A stretch of 64,000 nucleotides of DNA from Gammaproteobacteria bacterium (lineage in GTDB: Bacteria; Pseudomonadota; Gammaproteobacteria; SZUA-140), in contig WFVD01000013.1 in the NCBI GenBank assembly GCA_015491865.1, positions 124,001-188,000 on the forward strand, read 5' to 3'. Position 1 is the stretch's first letter; each line of letters opens with the position of its first letter. The position numbers and the translations under genes were made by a program. The notes under the pieces are model-generated. The model was not told where the DNA came from. It searched no databases and saw only the letters and a program-made list of their open reading frames with translations. Below, one piece after another: positions 28,376 through 35,989 of the stretch.

Positions 28376-29599
28376 ATGTGGCGCTACCATCTGCTATTAA
28401 CCCTCTTTTCTGTTCCTGCCATCCTCTTCACCGCATGGCAGGCGTGGCAGCAGCGCGACTGGCGCTTTCTGCGCGAGCGCCTCAGCTTCATCCGCACCTA
28501 TCATAAAGGCAGCATCTGGGTTCACGCCGCCTCGGTGGGCGAGGTCAACGCTGTGATGCCGCTGATTGATGCACTGCTCAGGTGCTACCCCGAGCGGCAG
28601 ATCACCCTCACCACCAGCACCCCGACGGGCGGTGAGGTGGCGCTAAAACAGCTCCCTACTGGTGCAACACACTGCTACCTGCCGATCGATTTTAACTGGA
28701 TGAGCCGCCGTTTCATCGCCTCCCTGCAGCCCTGCTGCGCGCTCATCATGGAGACCGAGCTGTGGCCTCATGTGTACCGCCACTGTGTGAATAGCGGTGC
28801 TGCGCTACTTATCATCAACGGTCGCCTCTCTGAAAAAACTGTTGATGCGCCCGACTGGCTACGCGCCCTCTACCCCCATCTGCTGTCGCACGTCACCGCC
28901 ATCCTCACCCGCTCAGAGGCTGACCGCGAGCGCTACATCGCACTCGGTGCCGCCGCCGACAAAGTGAAAACGGTCGGTAATCTCAAACTGGTCACACCGA
29001 CGCACACTCGCGTGGCCACGGTCTCACTCGGCCGCCCTTTTGTGCTCGCCGCCTCCACCCACGACGCTGAAGAGCTGCGCATTGCGCGCCTGTGGCTATC
29101 GATAGCGACGCACCACGGGCGACTGCTGGTGATCGTGCCGCGCCATCCCAGACGCAGCGCGGTCATTCTGCAACAGCTGACAGCGCTGAATGGCAACCTT
29201 GCGGTGCGTAGCCGAGATGATCTGATTGATGAGACGACCGATATCTACCTCGCTGATACACTAGGTGAACTGCCTGGGTTTATCGCCGCTGCCGACTTTG
29301 TCTTTATCGGCGGCAGCCTGGTGCCGGTCGGCGGGCATAATATTCTAGAGGTGGCCCAACAAGGGAAGGCGGCGCTGTTTGGGCCACATATGGAGACCTT
29401 TAGCGATGAAGCGGCGCTATTGATTGCGGCCCGTGCGGCGATTCAGGTAGATGGTGACGAGATGCTAAAAAAACAGATCGAAACGTTGTTGGCCAACCCG
29501 GCGGAGGCGCAACGGCTCGGGGAGAACGGGCAGAGAGTGATCGCCGAATGCGGGCATATTCTGCCGGGCTATCTCAACGAAATTGAGCGCTACCTCTAA
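28376..29599 (+). CDS. waaA: 3-deoxy-D-manno-octulosonic acid transferase
   Basis: A 407-residue GT30 enzyme that transfers Kdo from CMP-Kdo to lipid IVA at the inner membrane. N-terminal membrane anchor (YHLLLTLFSVPAILFTAW), acceptor-side motif WVHAASVGEVNA with the catalytic Glu, LIMETELWP, LIINGRLS, GNLKLV, and the donor-side GGHNILEVAQQG and FGPHMETFSDE. Near-contiguous with the LpxL-like gene (gap three bases). With a KdkA kinase next to it, it may be a monofunctional enzyme adding one Kdo, as in Haemophilus; this is inference. Confidence 0.95.
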   Translation: MWRYHLLLTLFSVPAILFTAWQAWQQRDWRFLRERLSFIRTYHKGSIWVHAASVGEVNAVMPLIDALLRCYPERQITLTTSTPTGGEVALKQLPTGATHCYLPIDFNWMSRRFIASLQPCCALIMETELWPHVYRHCVNSGAALLIINGRLSEKTVDAPDWLRALYPHLLSHVTAILTRSEADRERYIALGAAADKVKTVGNLKLVTPTHTRVATVSLGRPFVLAASTHDAEELRIARLWLSIATHHGRLLVIVPRHPRRSAVILQQLTALNGNLAVRSRDDLIDETTDIYLADTLGELPGFIAAADFVFIGGSLVPVGGHNILEVAQQGKAALFGPHMETFSDEAALLIAARAAIQVDGDEMLKKQIETLLANPAEAQRLGENGQRVIAECGHILPGYLNEIERYL

Positions 29600-29626
29600 T
29601 TCGCCTGCCAGGCCCCTGGTCGCCTG

Positions 29627-30346
29627 CTAAGCCGCGTTATAAATCCGCACCAGCAATGACCAGTCCGCATCAGTAAACGCAAAATCGTCACCTTCAAGCT
29701 GCTTTAGTTTATTGAGTGAACGCAGCAGCCGCGCCAGATTCTGTTGCTGCCAGCCGCTCGCCGGCCTGCGCACCGCCCCTTTATCAAAGTCGATCAGATA
29801 GACCTCATCCTGCACATCGAGCAGGATGTTGTGTGCATTAAGATCTGAATGATAGACACCCAATGTATGAAAACGGTAGAGTGTGTAGGCGACCTTCGAC
29901 CAGACCATCTCGTCGAGCGGCCCCTGACGCAGACGCTGCGCCAGTGAGACGCTATTGGGGATGCACTGCGTCACCAGATCGGCACGGTAACAGAGTCCCC
30001 GCCGCACCACTCGCGCCGCCACCGGCAGCGGTACCGGTAACCCCATCGCATGCAGCTTTTCCAAAAGGTGCCACTCACGCCACGCCCGGGTGCGCTGCAG
30101 GCCGCTCCAGAAATAGCAGTCTTTCGCCAGCGCAGCGATCTTTCCGCCACGGCGAAAATGGCGCAGCACCAGCAGCTCCCCTTCGTGCTGGAAAAAAAAG
30201 GTGTTGCCCCGCCCCTGCGCTGTACCGCGCAACACCCCACGCGCCTGTAACTGGTCGGGATCAAAGCTAAACGCCTCAATGTTTGCGATACGCTCAACAT
30301 CGTATAGGATGTGCTGATTATCAACTGTGGTTTCACAAGGTTTCAT
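29627..30346 (-). CDS. kdkA: 3-deoxy-D-manno-octulosonic acid kinase
   Basis: A 239-residue protein-kinase-like enzyme that phosphorylates Kdo at O-4 on Kdo-lipid A. Motifs: RGNTFFFQHEGELLVLRHFRRGG with the ATP-binding Lys/Arg region, YHSDLNAHNILLD (catalytic loop, Asp and Asn), and YLIDFDKGAVR in place of DFG. The length is typical. It is convergent with waaA (27-base gap) and divergent from the GT9 gene with only three bases between the start codons, leaving no private promoter space. Confidence 0.92.
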   Translation of the reverse strand: MKPCETTVDNQHILYDVERIANIEAFSFDPDQLQARGVLRGTAQGRGNTFFFQHEGELLVLRHFRRGGKIAALAKDCYFWSGLQRTRAWREWHLLEKLHAMGLPVPLPVAARVVRRGLCYRADLVTQCIPNSVSLAQRLRQGPLDEMVWSKVAYTLYRFHTLGVYHSDLNAHNILLDVQDEVYLIDFDKGAVRRPASGWQQQNLARLLRSLNKLKQLEGDDFAFTDADWSLLVRIYNAA

Positions 30347-30349
30347 TAC

Positions 30350-31402
30350 ATGTCGCTGCCATTCAGTTCGGCACCCGCTAATATCTGTCTGCTACGTCTC
30401 TCGGCTGTGGGCGATGTCTGCCACGCACTGCCACTGGTGCGCACGATTCAGGCCGCGTGGCCGGAAACAAAAATCACCTGGATCATCGGCCGCCTTGAAG
30501 CGAGCCTGATCGGCGACATCCCCGGTATCGAGTTTATCATCTTTGACAAGTCACGCGGCGTTGCTGCCTTCCGCTCATTCAGCGCGACCATGAAGGGGCG
30601 CCATTTCGATCTGTTACTGCACCTGCAGATGTCACTGCGCGCCAGCCTCCTCAGCCTGCTGGTGCCGACCCGAGTTCGCCTCGGCTTTGACCGCAAACGG
30701 GCCAAGGACCTGCAGTGGCTCTTCACCAACCATAAGATTGCACACCAGCCGCGGCAACATGTGGTCGATAGTTTTTTCTGTTTTGCCGAAGCCATGGGCA
30801 TTAAAGAGAGAGTGCTTGCGTGGGACATCCCAGTCCCACCTGAAGCGCAACAATTCTGCGCACAATATCTCACCAATGACGGCCGCAAGCTGTTGGTGAT
30901 TAGCCCCTGCTCCAGCATGAGCTACCGCAACTGGAACGCGGCGGGCTATGCCGCCGTCGCCGATTATGCGGCCGAAAAACATCACATGCAGGTGGTGATC
31001 AGCGGCGGCCCGACGCCAATCGAACGGCAATATGGTGAAGAGATTTCGCAACGCTGCCAGCACAGGCCTCTCAATCTGGTCGGTAAAACGGATCTGAAAC
31101 AGCTGCTGGCACTGCTTGATCGCGCTACAGTCGTCGTCGCCCCTGATTCCGGCCCGGCACACATGGCAACAGCGGTTAATACCCCTGTCATTGGCCTCTA
31201 CGCCACCACCAATCCGGATCGTGCACGCCCCTACCTGAGCGCTGAATATGTCGCCAGCCGATACCCTGAGGCGATCAAGAAGAAGTACCAGAAACAGATC
31301 GATGAGCTCCCATGGGGTAGGCGCGTACGTGATGAAGGGACGATGGATCTGATCACCAGCGATGAGGTGTGTGCACTGCTCGACAAGGTCGTCAGCCGAT
31401 GA
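30350..31402 (+). CDS. GT9 family glycosyltransferase (heptosyltransferase-like), first copy
   Basis: A 350-residue GT-B transferase of the ADP-heptose:LPS heptosyltransferase family. N-terminal ICLLRLSAVGDVCHALPLVR, TKITWIIGRLEASLI, LLLHLQMSLRASLLS, donor half LVISPCSSMSYRNWN, and the nucleotide site VAPDSGPAHMATAVNTPVIGLY. The ATG at 30350 is preferred over the in-frame ATG at 30311, which lies inside the opposite kdkA. It overlaps the next GT9 gene by ATGA. Candidate for heptosyltransferase I (WaaC-like), since WaaF is encoded separately at 37248-38276; acceptor not proven. Confidence 0.85.
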   Translation: MSLPFSSAPANICLLRLSAVGDVCHALPLVRTIQAAWPETKITWIIGRLEASLIGDIPGIEFIIFDKSRGVAAFRSFSATMKGRHFDLLLHLQMSLRASLLSLLVPTRVRLGFDRKRAKDLQWLFTNHKIAHQPRQHVVDSFFCFAEAMGIKERVLAWDIPVPPEAQQFCAQYLTNDGRKLLVISPCSSMSYRNWNAAGYAAVADYAAEKHHMQVVISGGPTPIERQYGEEISQRCQHRPLNLVGKTDLKQLLALLDRATVVVAPDSGPAHMATAVNTPVIGLYATTNPDRARPYLSAEYVASRYPEAIKKKYQKQIDELPWGRRVRDEGTMDLITSDEVCALLDKVVSR

Positions 31403-32436
31403 TTAAGCACCCACCACGTAAGCTGCTGGTCGTACGCAACGACAAACTCGGTGACTTTATGCTGGCGCTGCCGTGCCTGAACCTGCTGCGTGCTGCGCTA
31501 CCGGCGTGTGAAATTCAGGTGCTGGTACCGAAATATACTGAGTCGATAGCGCTGACGCTGCCCGCAGTCGATGGCGCCCTGATCGACCCCGGTGAAGCGG
31601 CCTCTTTCGCCGAACAGCGTGCGCTGTTTCACCAGATCAGACAGCAAAAGTACGACGCCCTGCTGACACTCTACTCCACCCCGCGTATCGGGTTGACCAC
31701 CGCTCGCGCAGGGATCCCGTACCGCATCGCCCCCGCCACCGGTGTGGCGCAGTTTCTCTATAATCACCGCCTGACGCAGCGCCGTTCGCGTTCGGAAAAG
31801 CCTGAATATATCTATAATCTGGATCTCGGCTTTCAGCTGCTCGCCGACCACGGCATTCATAGCGCAACTCTACCGACAGCGCCACACCTCACCTTCGACC
31901 GTGACGAAATCGCAACCCTTCACACTACGTTCTGCGATGAGCACAATATTGACGCCAGCCATCGGCTCATCTTCATTCACGCGGGTAGTGGCGGTTCGGC
32001 CAACAACCTCAGCATCGAACAGTTTGCCGCGCTGGCGAAACGGCTGCGTACAGCGAACGGCCACACCATCGTGCTCAGTGCGGGGCCTGGCGAAGTGACA
32101 GAGGCGGCGCAGCTCGCCTCACAGCTAGGTAGTGAGGTGGCGCATACGCTCTATATCTCTCGCGATGGGCTCCCCGCCTTCGCCCGGCATATCGCCTTTG
32201 CCGACCTTTTTATCAGCGGCTCGACCGGGCCGCTGCATATTGCCGGCGCGCTCAACTGCCATACAGCGGCCTTTTACACCCGTCGCCGCTCCGCCACCGC
32301 ACTACGCTGGCAAACCTGTAACAGTGGAGACCGCCGCCTGGCCTTCTCTGCAGCGCTGGATGCCGAAGCAGAAGATATGTCGAGCATCGACATCGCGGCT
32401 GCGGCCGATCAGATCAACCGCCAATTTTTGGGCTAA
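31399..32436 (+). CDS. GT9 family glycosyltransferase, second copy
   Basis: A 345-residue GT9 enzyme, start at ATG 31399 overlapping the TGA of the previous gene. N-terminal LLVVRNDKLGDFMLALPCLNLL, CEIQVLVPKYTESIA, then IFIHAGSGGSANNLSIEQFAAL and the donor site FADLFISGSTGPLHIAGALNCHTAAF. The donor loop differs from the first copy (STGPLH instead of PDSGPAH), so it likely has another sugar or acceptor in the core. Probably adds an outer heptose or another core residue. Exact linkage unknown. Confidence 0.82.
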   Translation: MIKHPPRKLLVVRNDKLGDFMLALPCLNLLRAALPACEIQVLVPKYTESIALTLPAVDGALIDPGEAASFAEQRALFHQIRQQKYDALLTLYSTPRIGLTTARAGIPYRIAPATGVAQFLYNHRLTQRRSRSEKPEYIYNLDLGFQLLADHGIHSATLPTAPHLTFDRDEIATLHTTFCDEHNIDASHRLIFIHAGSGGSANNLSIEQFAALAKRLRTANGHTIVLSAGPGEVTEAAQLASQLGSEVAHTLYISRDGLPAFARHIAFADLFISGSTGPLHIAGALNCHTAAFYTRRRSATALRWQTCNSGDRRLAFSAALDAEAEDMSSIDIAAAADQINRQFLG

Positions 32437-32562
32437 CTGATTCGAGCTAAGATCAAATAACCGCAATTAGTCACACATCCGGGCAGAAAAACGTTAAAAT
32501 TGCCCCGTTTGTCAACATGAGGCCAGCGCCTCAATACCATTATTTATAGATAGAACTGAGCA

Positions 32563-33399
32563 ATGACCCAAAAAAAACATGTACAAGTCGGTAACGTAGA
32601 TTGTGGCGGCGATGATCTTTTTCTGATCTCCGGCCCCTGTGTAATCGAAGACGAATCGCTGATGATGCGGACAGCGGAGAGACTTAAACTCCTCTGTGAA
32701 AAGCTTAACATGCCGTTGATTTACAAATCATCGTTTATGAAGGATAACCGCAGCTCGATTGAATTTCCGATGGGCCCCGGCCCTGAAGAGGGGCTCAAAA
32801 TCCTTGAGCGGGTGAAAAAAGAATTCGATCTGCCACTGCTCACCGATGTCCATTACCCGGAGCAGATCGGCATGGCAGCCGAAGTGGTCGATGTCATCCA
32901 GATCCCGGCCTATCTCTGCATGCAGACCACGCTGGTCACCGAGGCTGCCAGGAGTGGCAAGGTGGTCAATCTGAAACATGGCCAGTTCCTTGCGCCTGAG
33001 AACATGGCGAAGCCCGCGCAGAAGGTTGTTGATTCTGGTTCAGAAAAAATTCTGCTCACTGAGCGCGGCTACACCTTCGGTTACAATGACCTGATTGTTG
33101 ACCCACGCAGCTTCTATCTGATGCGTCAGATCGGTTATCCCGTGATCTTTGACATCACCCACAGCATTCGCAAATACGGCATCCCCAGCAAAGATCCGAA
33201 AGGGAGCACCCGTGAGTTTCTGCCAACACTCTCACGCGCAGGTGTTGCCGCGGGTGTTGATGGGATCTTTGTTGAGACCCACCCCAATCCACCTGAGGCG
33301 CACTGCGATGCGGCTAGTCAATACTATCTGGATGAGATGGAAGCGTTCCTGAAGCCGCTGCTTGAGATTCACGCCATCGCCAGAGAGTACCAGGATTAA
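32563..33399 (+). CDS. kdsA: 3-deoxy-8-phosphooctulonate (Kdo-8-phosphate) synthase
   Basis: A 278-residue aldolase condensing arabinose-5-phosphate with phosphoenolpyruvate. KDNRSS (replacing KANRSS, the Kdo8P signature as opposed to DAHP synthase), GPGPEEGLKIL, TDVHYPEQ, DVIQIPAYLCMQTTLV, GQFLAPENM, VIFDITHS and HPNPPEAHCDAA. Cys26 in ISGPCVIED is where metal-dependent KdsA enzymes have Cys and the Escherichia coli metal-free enzyme has Asn, so this looks metal-dependent. It is followed by the transaldolase-CBS fusion and a KdsC-like phosphatase, the most likely steps before and after it. Confidence 0.92.
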   Translation: MTQKKHVQVGNVDCGGDDLFLISGPCVIEDESLMMRTAERLKLLCEKLNMPLIYKSSFMKDNRSSIEFPMGPGPEEGLKILERVKKEFDLPLLTDVHYPEQIGMAAEVVDVIQIPAYLCMQTTLVTEAARSGKVVNLKHGQFLAPENMAKPAQKVVDSGSEKILLTERGYTFGYNDLIVDPRSFYLMRQIGYPVIFDITHSIRKYGIPSKDPKGSTREFLPTLSRAGVAAGVDGIFVETHPNPPEAHCDAASQYYLDEMEAFLKPLLEIHAIAREYQD

Positions 33400-33451
33400 G
33401 CGCCATACCCATTTTCAGCTTTAAATTCTAAATTATTGAGGACCCCCCAAC

Positions 33452-34477
33452 ATGGATCTATATCTTGACTCGGTTGACCTGAAAGAGATTGAAGAAGCGT
33501 TTCAGCTAGGCTTCTTAAAAGGACTGACCACCACCCCGACCTTCATGCATCGTCACGGCATTACCGATATTGACGGCGCCATCGTTAAACTTTCAGGCAT
33601 GGTACCTGAGATCCAGGTTGAGGCGCTGGGTGAGACCCACGATGAGATCATTGCTGAAGCACACCGCCTGCTGGAGTTGCCGTTAAAGAGCAAGCCGGTC
33701 TTCAAGATCCCCGTCTCTACCATTGGCCTGCAGGCGTGCAACACGCTGGCGAAAGAGGGACACAAGGTGAATGTCCACCTGATTTACACCTTGAACCAGG
33801 CCTATATGGCGATGGCAGCGGGTGCGGCTTACGTCTGCCCGCTGGCAGGTCGTCTGCAGGATCAGGGGCACGATGCCATTACGCTTTATGAGCAGGCCGC
33901 CAGTATCGTCTCAAAATATAACTACGACACCAAGATCATGTTTTCATCTGTACGTTACCCTGAACATGTGCGTCAGGCGATGCTCGCTGGTGTTCATGTC
34001 TGCACCGCACCGTGGGGAGTGATCAAGCGTCTTTGTGACAATGAACTCACCGCAGTCGGCTCAAGCCAGTTCTTTGAACATACACGCCTGATGACGCTGA
34101 AGGTCAAAGATGTGCTGGGCGATGCAAACCCCACCTGCGAACTTTCAGAGACCGTTTCCCAGGCGATGATCAAGATGACCGAGTCAAAACTCGGCTCCGT
34201 TACCATCATCGATGGTTCAGGCAATATCGCCGGCATCTTTACCGATGGTGACATTCGCCGCATGCTCCAGGATTCGGGTAGCGCACTGCTGGACAAGAAG
34301 CTTTCTGAACTGGACTTCACCACGACACCGATCACGGTCAACGCGGAAAGCCTGCTGGTTGAGGCGGTTAACACCTTTAATGAACGCAAAGTCGATAACA
34401 TTATCGTGGTCGAAAACAACACCCCGGTTGGCATCCTTGATATTCAGGATCTGGTTAAAATGGGGCTGCTGGGCTAA
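33452..34477 (+). CDS. Transaldolase/FSA-like barrel fused to a KdsD-type CBS pair
   Basis: A 341-residue fusion. Residues about 1-215 are a fructose-6-phosphate-aldolase/transaldolase barrel: LYLDSVDL with Asp6, GLTTTPT (Thr28 where FSA has Asn28), Schiff-base Lys85 in VFKIPVS at the same number as in FSA, and MFSSVRYP near the FSA phosphate-site Ser. His109 replaces FSA Thr109 and Leu131 replaces Tyr131. Residues about 224-341 are two CBS motifs (GIFTDGDIRRML, ITVNAESLLVEAVN, VGILDIQDLVKMGLL), very like the CBS pair of KdsD arabinose-5-phosphate isomerase. It lies between kdsA and a KdsC-like gene. An aldolase making or regulating the Kdo precursor is the leading guess; it is not shown. Confidence 0.8.
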   Translation: MDLYLDSVDLKEIEEAFQLGFLKGLTTTPTFMHRHGITDIDGAIVKLSGMVPEIQVEALGETHDEIIAEAHRLLELPLKSKPVFKIPVSTIGLQACNTLAKEGHKVNVHLIYTLNQAYMAMAAGAAYVCPLAGRLQDQGHDAITLYEQAASIVSKYNYDTKIMFSSVRYPEHVRQAMLAGVHVCTAPWGVIKRLCDNELTAVGSSQFFEHTRLMTLKVKDVLGDANPTCELSETVSQAMIKMTESKLGSVTIIDGSGNIAGIFTDGDIRRMLQDSGSALLDKKLSELDFTTTPITVNAESLLVEAVNTFNERKVDNIIVVENNTPVGILDIQDLVKMGLLG

Positions 34478-34491
34478 ACCCAGCCACACCG

Positions 34492-35214
34492 TTGCAAACT
34501 GAAACGCTCAATCCTCAAAGGCTCACCGAGATCTTTACCGCGCTCGGTGGCGCCTTTGTGACCCCGCCTGCCTCTATCGCAGCAAAGTTAAAAAATATCA
34601 AAGCGATTGTCTTCGACTGGGATGGTGTCTTCAACGACGGCTTCAAAGGGGACGGGCAGCCCAGTATTTTTAGTGAAGCGGACTCCATGGGCACCAATAT
34701 GCTGCGCTACGGTTTATGGCGACAGAATGATGAACTCCCTGTTGCCGCGATTATCAGTGGTGAACAGAACCTGACCGCTCAGCACTTCGCAACGCGTGAA
34801 CATTTTCATCACGTCTACCTGGGTATCCCAGATAAACGTGAAGCGCTGAAACACCTCTGTGCAACTCAGGGCATCAATCCTGAGAACGTCGCTTTTGTGT
34901 TTGATGATGTTAACGACCTCGGCATGGCGGCGCAGTGTGGCTTGCGCCTGATGGTCAAGCGCAAGGCGGGAGCGCTGCTACACAACTATGCCATTAGCCA
35001 TGACTGCTGTGACTATATCATGGCCAACTGTGGATCGAATCACGCCGTGCGTGAGGCGATGGAGTTGATGCTGGGGTTTATCGGTAATTTTGATGCCGTC
35101 ATCGATTCACGCACGCGCTATGATGAGATGTATAGAAGCTACTTTGAGCTGCGCCAGTCAACCCGGACAAAAAACTTCCGTACCAGTGGCGATAAGATTA
35201 TGATGGCGGTTTAA
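34492..35214 (+). CDS. KdsC-like HAD phosphatase
   Basis: A HAD-superfamily protein (240 residues) related to Kdo-8-phosphate phosphatase: nucleophile block AIVFDWDGVFNDG (Asp42, Asp44), AAIISGEQN as motif II, DKREALKHL with the motif III Lys, and VAFVFDDVNDLGMAAQCGL as motif IV. Residues 1-35 are an N-terminal extension and the C-terminus is longer than KdsC (about 190 residues). The start is TTG 34492, 14 bases after the fusion gene; no good ribosome site is seen, so it may be coupled. With kdsA it would complete Kdo-8-P to Kdo. Specificity not proven. It overlaps the 3' end of the opposite GT2 gene by 17 bases. Confidence 0.75.
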   Translation: MQTETLNPQRLTEIFTALGGAFVTPPASIAAKLKNIKAIVFDWDGVFNDGFKGDGQPSIFSEADSMGTNMLRYGLWRQNDELPVAAIISGEQNLTAQHFATREHFHHVYLGIPDKREALKHLCATQGINPENVAFVFDDVNDLGMAAQCGLRLMVKRKAGALLHNYAISHDCCDYIMANCGSNHAVREAMELMLGFIGNFDAVIDSRTRYDEMYRSYFELRQSTRTKNFRTSGDKIMMAV

Positions 35215-35989
35215 CCGCTTTAGCGGCGGGTGCAGCAGGTTGCGCGCGAGACCACAGATCCGCATACTTCACAAAGGTTGAATGGGCCGACAGCAGCGCC
35301 AGCAGAAAGCCCTGCGGACCATCAAGGAAACCGCGCTTCACCAGGTACATCTTGATGAAACAGCCCACGCCGTGAGTGAGTGCCTGAAGTAACGTCCCCC
35401 TGCGACCTTCTTGCTGCCGCTCCTGCGCCCACTCATCGGCATAATTTGCAGACTTCACCAGATAGTGTTTCATGTCACGGTAAGTGAAATGAAGCAGATC
35501 GCCCTTGAGGTAGTGCTTCTGTACCCCGTCATCGAGGATTAGTTTTTCATGCACGCGGTGATCACCATAGCGCGCCTTGCAGCGAGGGTAGAGACGAATT
35601 TTATGTTCAGGGTACCAGCCACTGTGGCGAATAAAACGCCCAAAACACCACGGCAAGATGGGTACCAGGTAGACATTCTGCTGCTGGTTAGCCGCAACCG
35701 TCGCTTCAATCGACTGACGCAATTCAGGTGTCACATGCTCATCGGCATCAATCATAAAGATCCAGTCACCAGTTGCATGTTGCTGCGCGCGCTGACGCTG
35801 CACCCCGAACCCCTGCCAGTCAGCTTCAACAAAAACCTTATCGGTGTAACGCCGCGCTATGACCACACTATCATCTTCGCTGCCACCATCCAGCACCACA
35901 ATCTCATCGACCCACGCGAGCAGTGAGAGGCATTCGGCTAATATTAACGCCTCGTTTTTGACAATCAGAACGGCTGAAAGAGTCGCCAT
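35198..35989 (-). CDS. GT2 family LPS glycosyltransferase (WaaE/KdtX-like)
   Basis: A 263-residue inverting GT-A enzyme. LSAVLIVKNEALILAECLSL (donor strand), EIVVLDGGSEDDSV, TGDWIFMIDADEHV (D-x-D metal site), GWYPEHKIRLYPR, HEKLIL and DLLHFTYRD are characteristic of WaaE/KdtX, which attaches glucose or a related sugar to inner-core heptose. It starts one base into the waaL stop (TGATG). It is the last gene of the hldE-hldD-waaF-waaL unit. Sugar and linkage unknown. Confidence 0.85.
   Translation of the reverse strand: MATLSAVLIVKNEALILAECLSLLAWVDEIVVLDGGSEDDSVVIARRYTDKVFVEADWQGFGVQRQRAQQHATGDWIFMIDADEHVTPELRQSIEATVAANQQQNVYLVPILPWCFGRFIRHSGWYPEHKIRLYPRCKARYGDHRVHEKLILDDGVQKHYLKGDLLHFTYRDMKHYLVKSANYADEWAQERQQEGRRGTLLQALTHGVGCFIKMYLVKRGFLDGPQGFLLALLSAHSTFVKYADLWSRAQPAAPAAKAVKPPS

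Noticed and set aside
33452-34477. Ordinary fructose-6-phosphate aldolase or transaldolase
   Set aside because: The KdsD-like CBS pair and the changes at the FSA positions 28, 109 and 131 make a plain annotation misleading.
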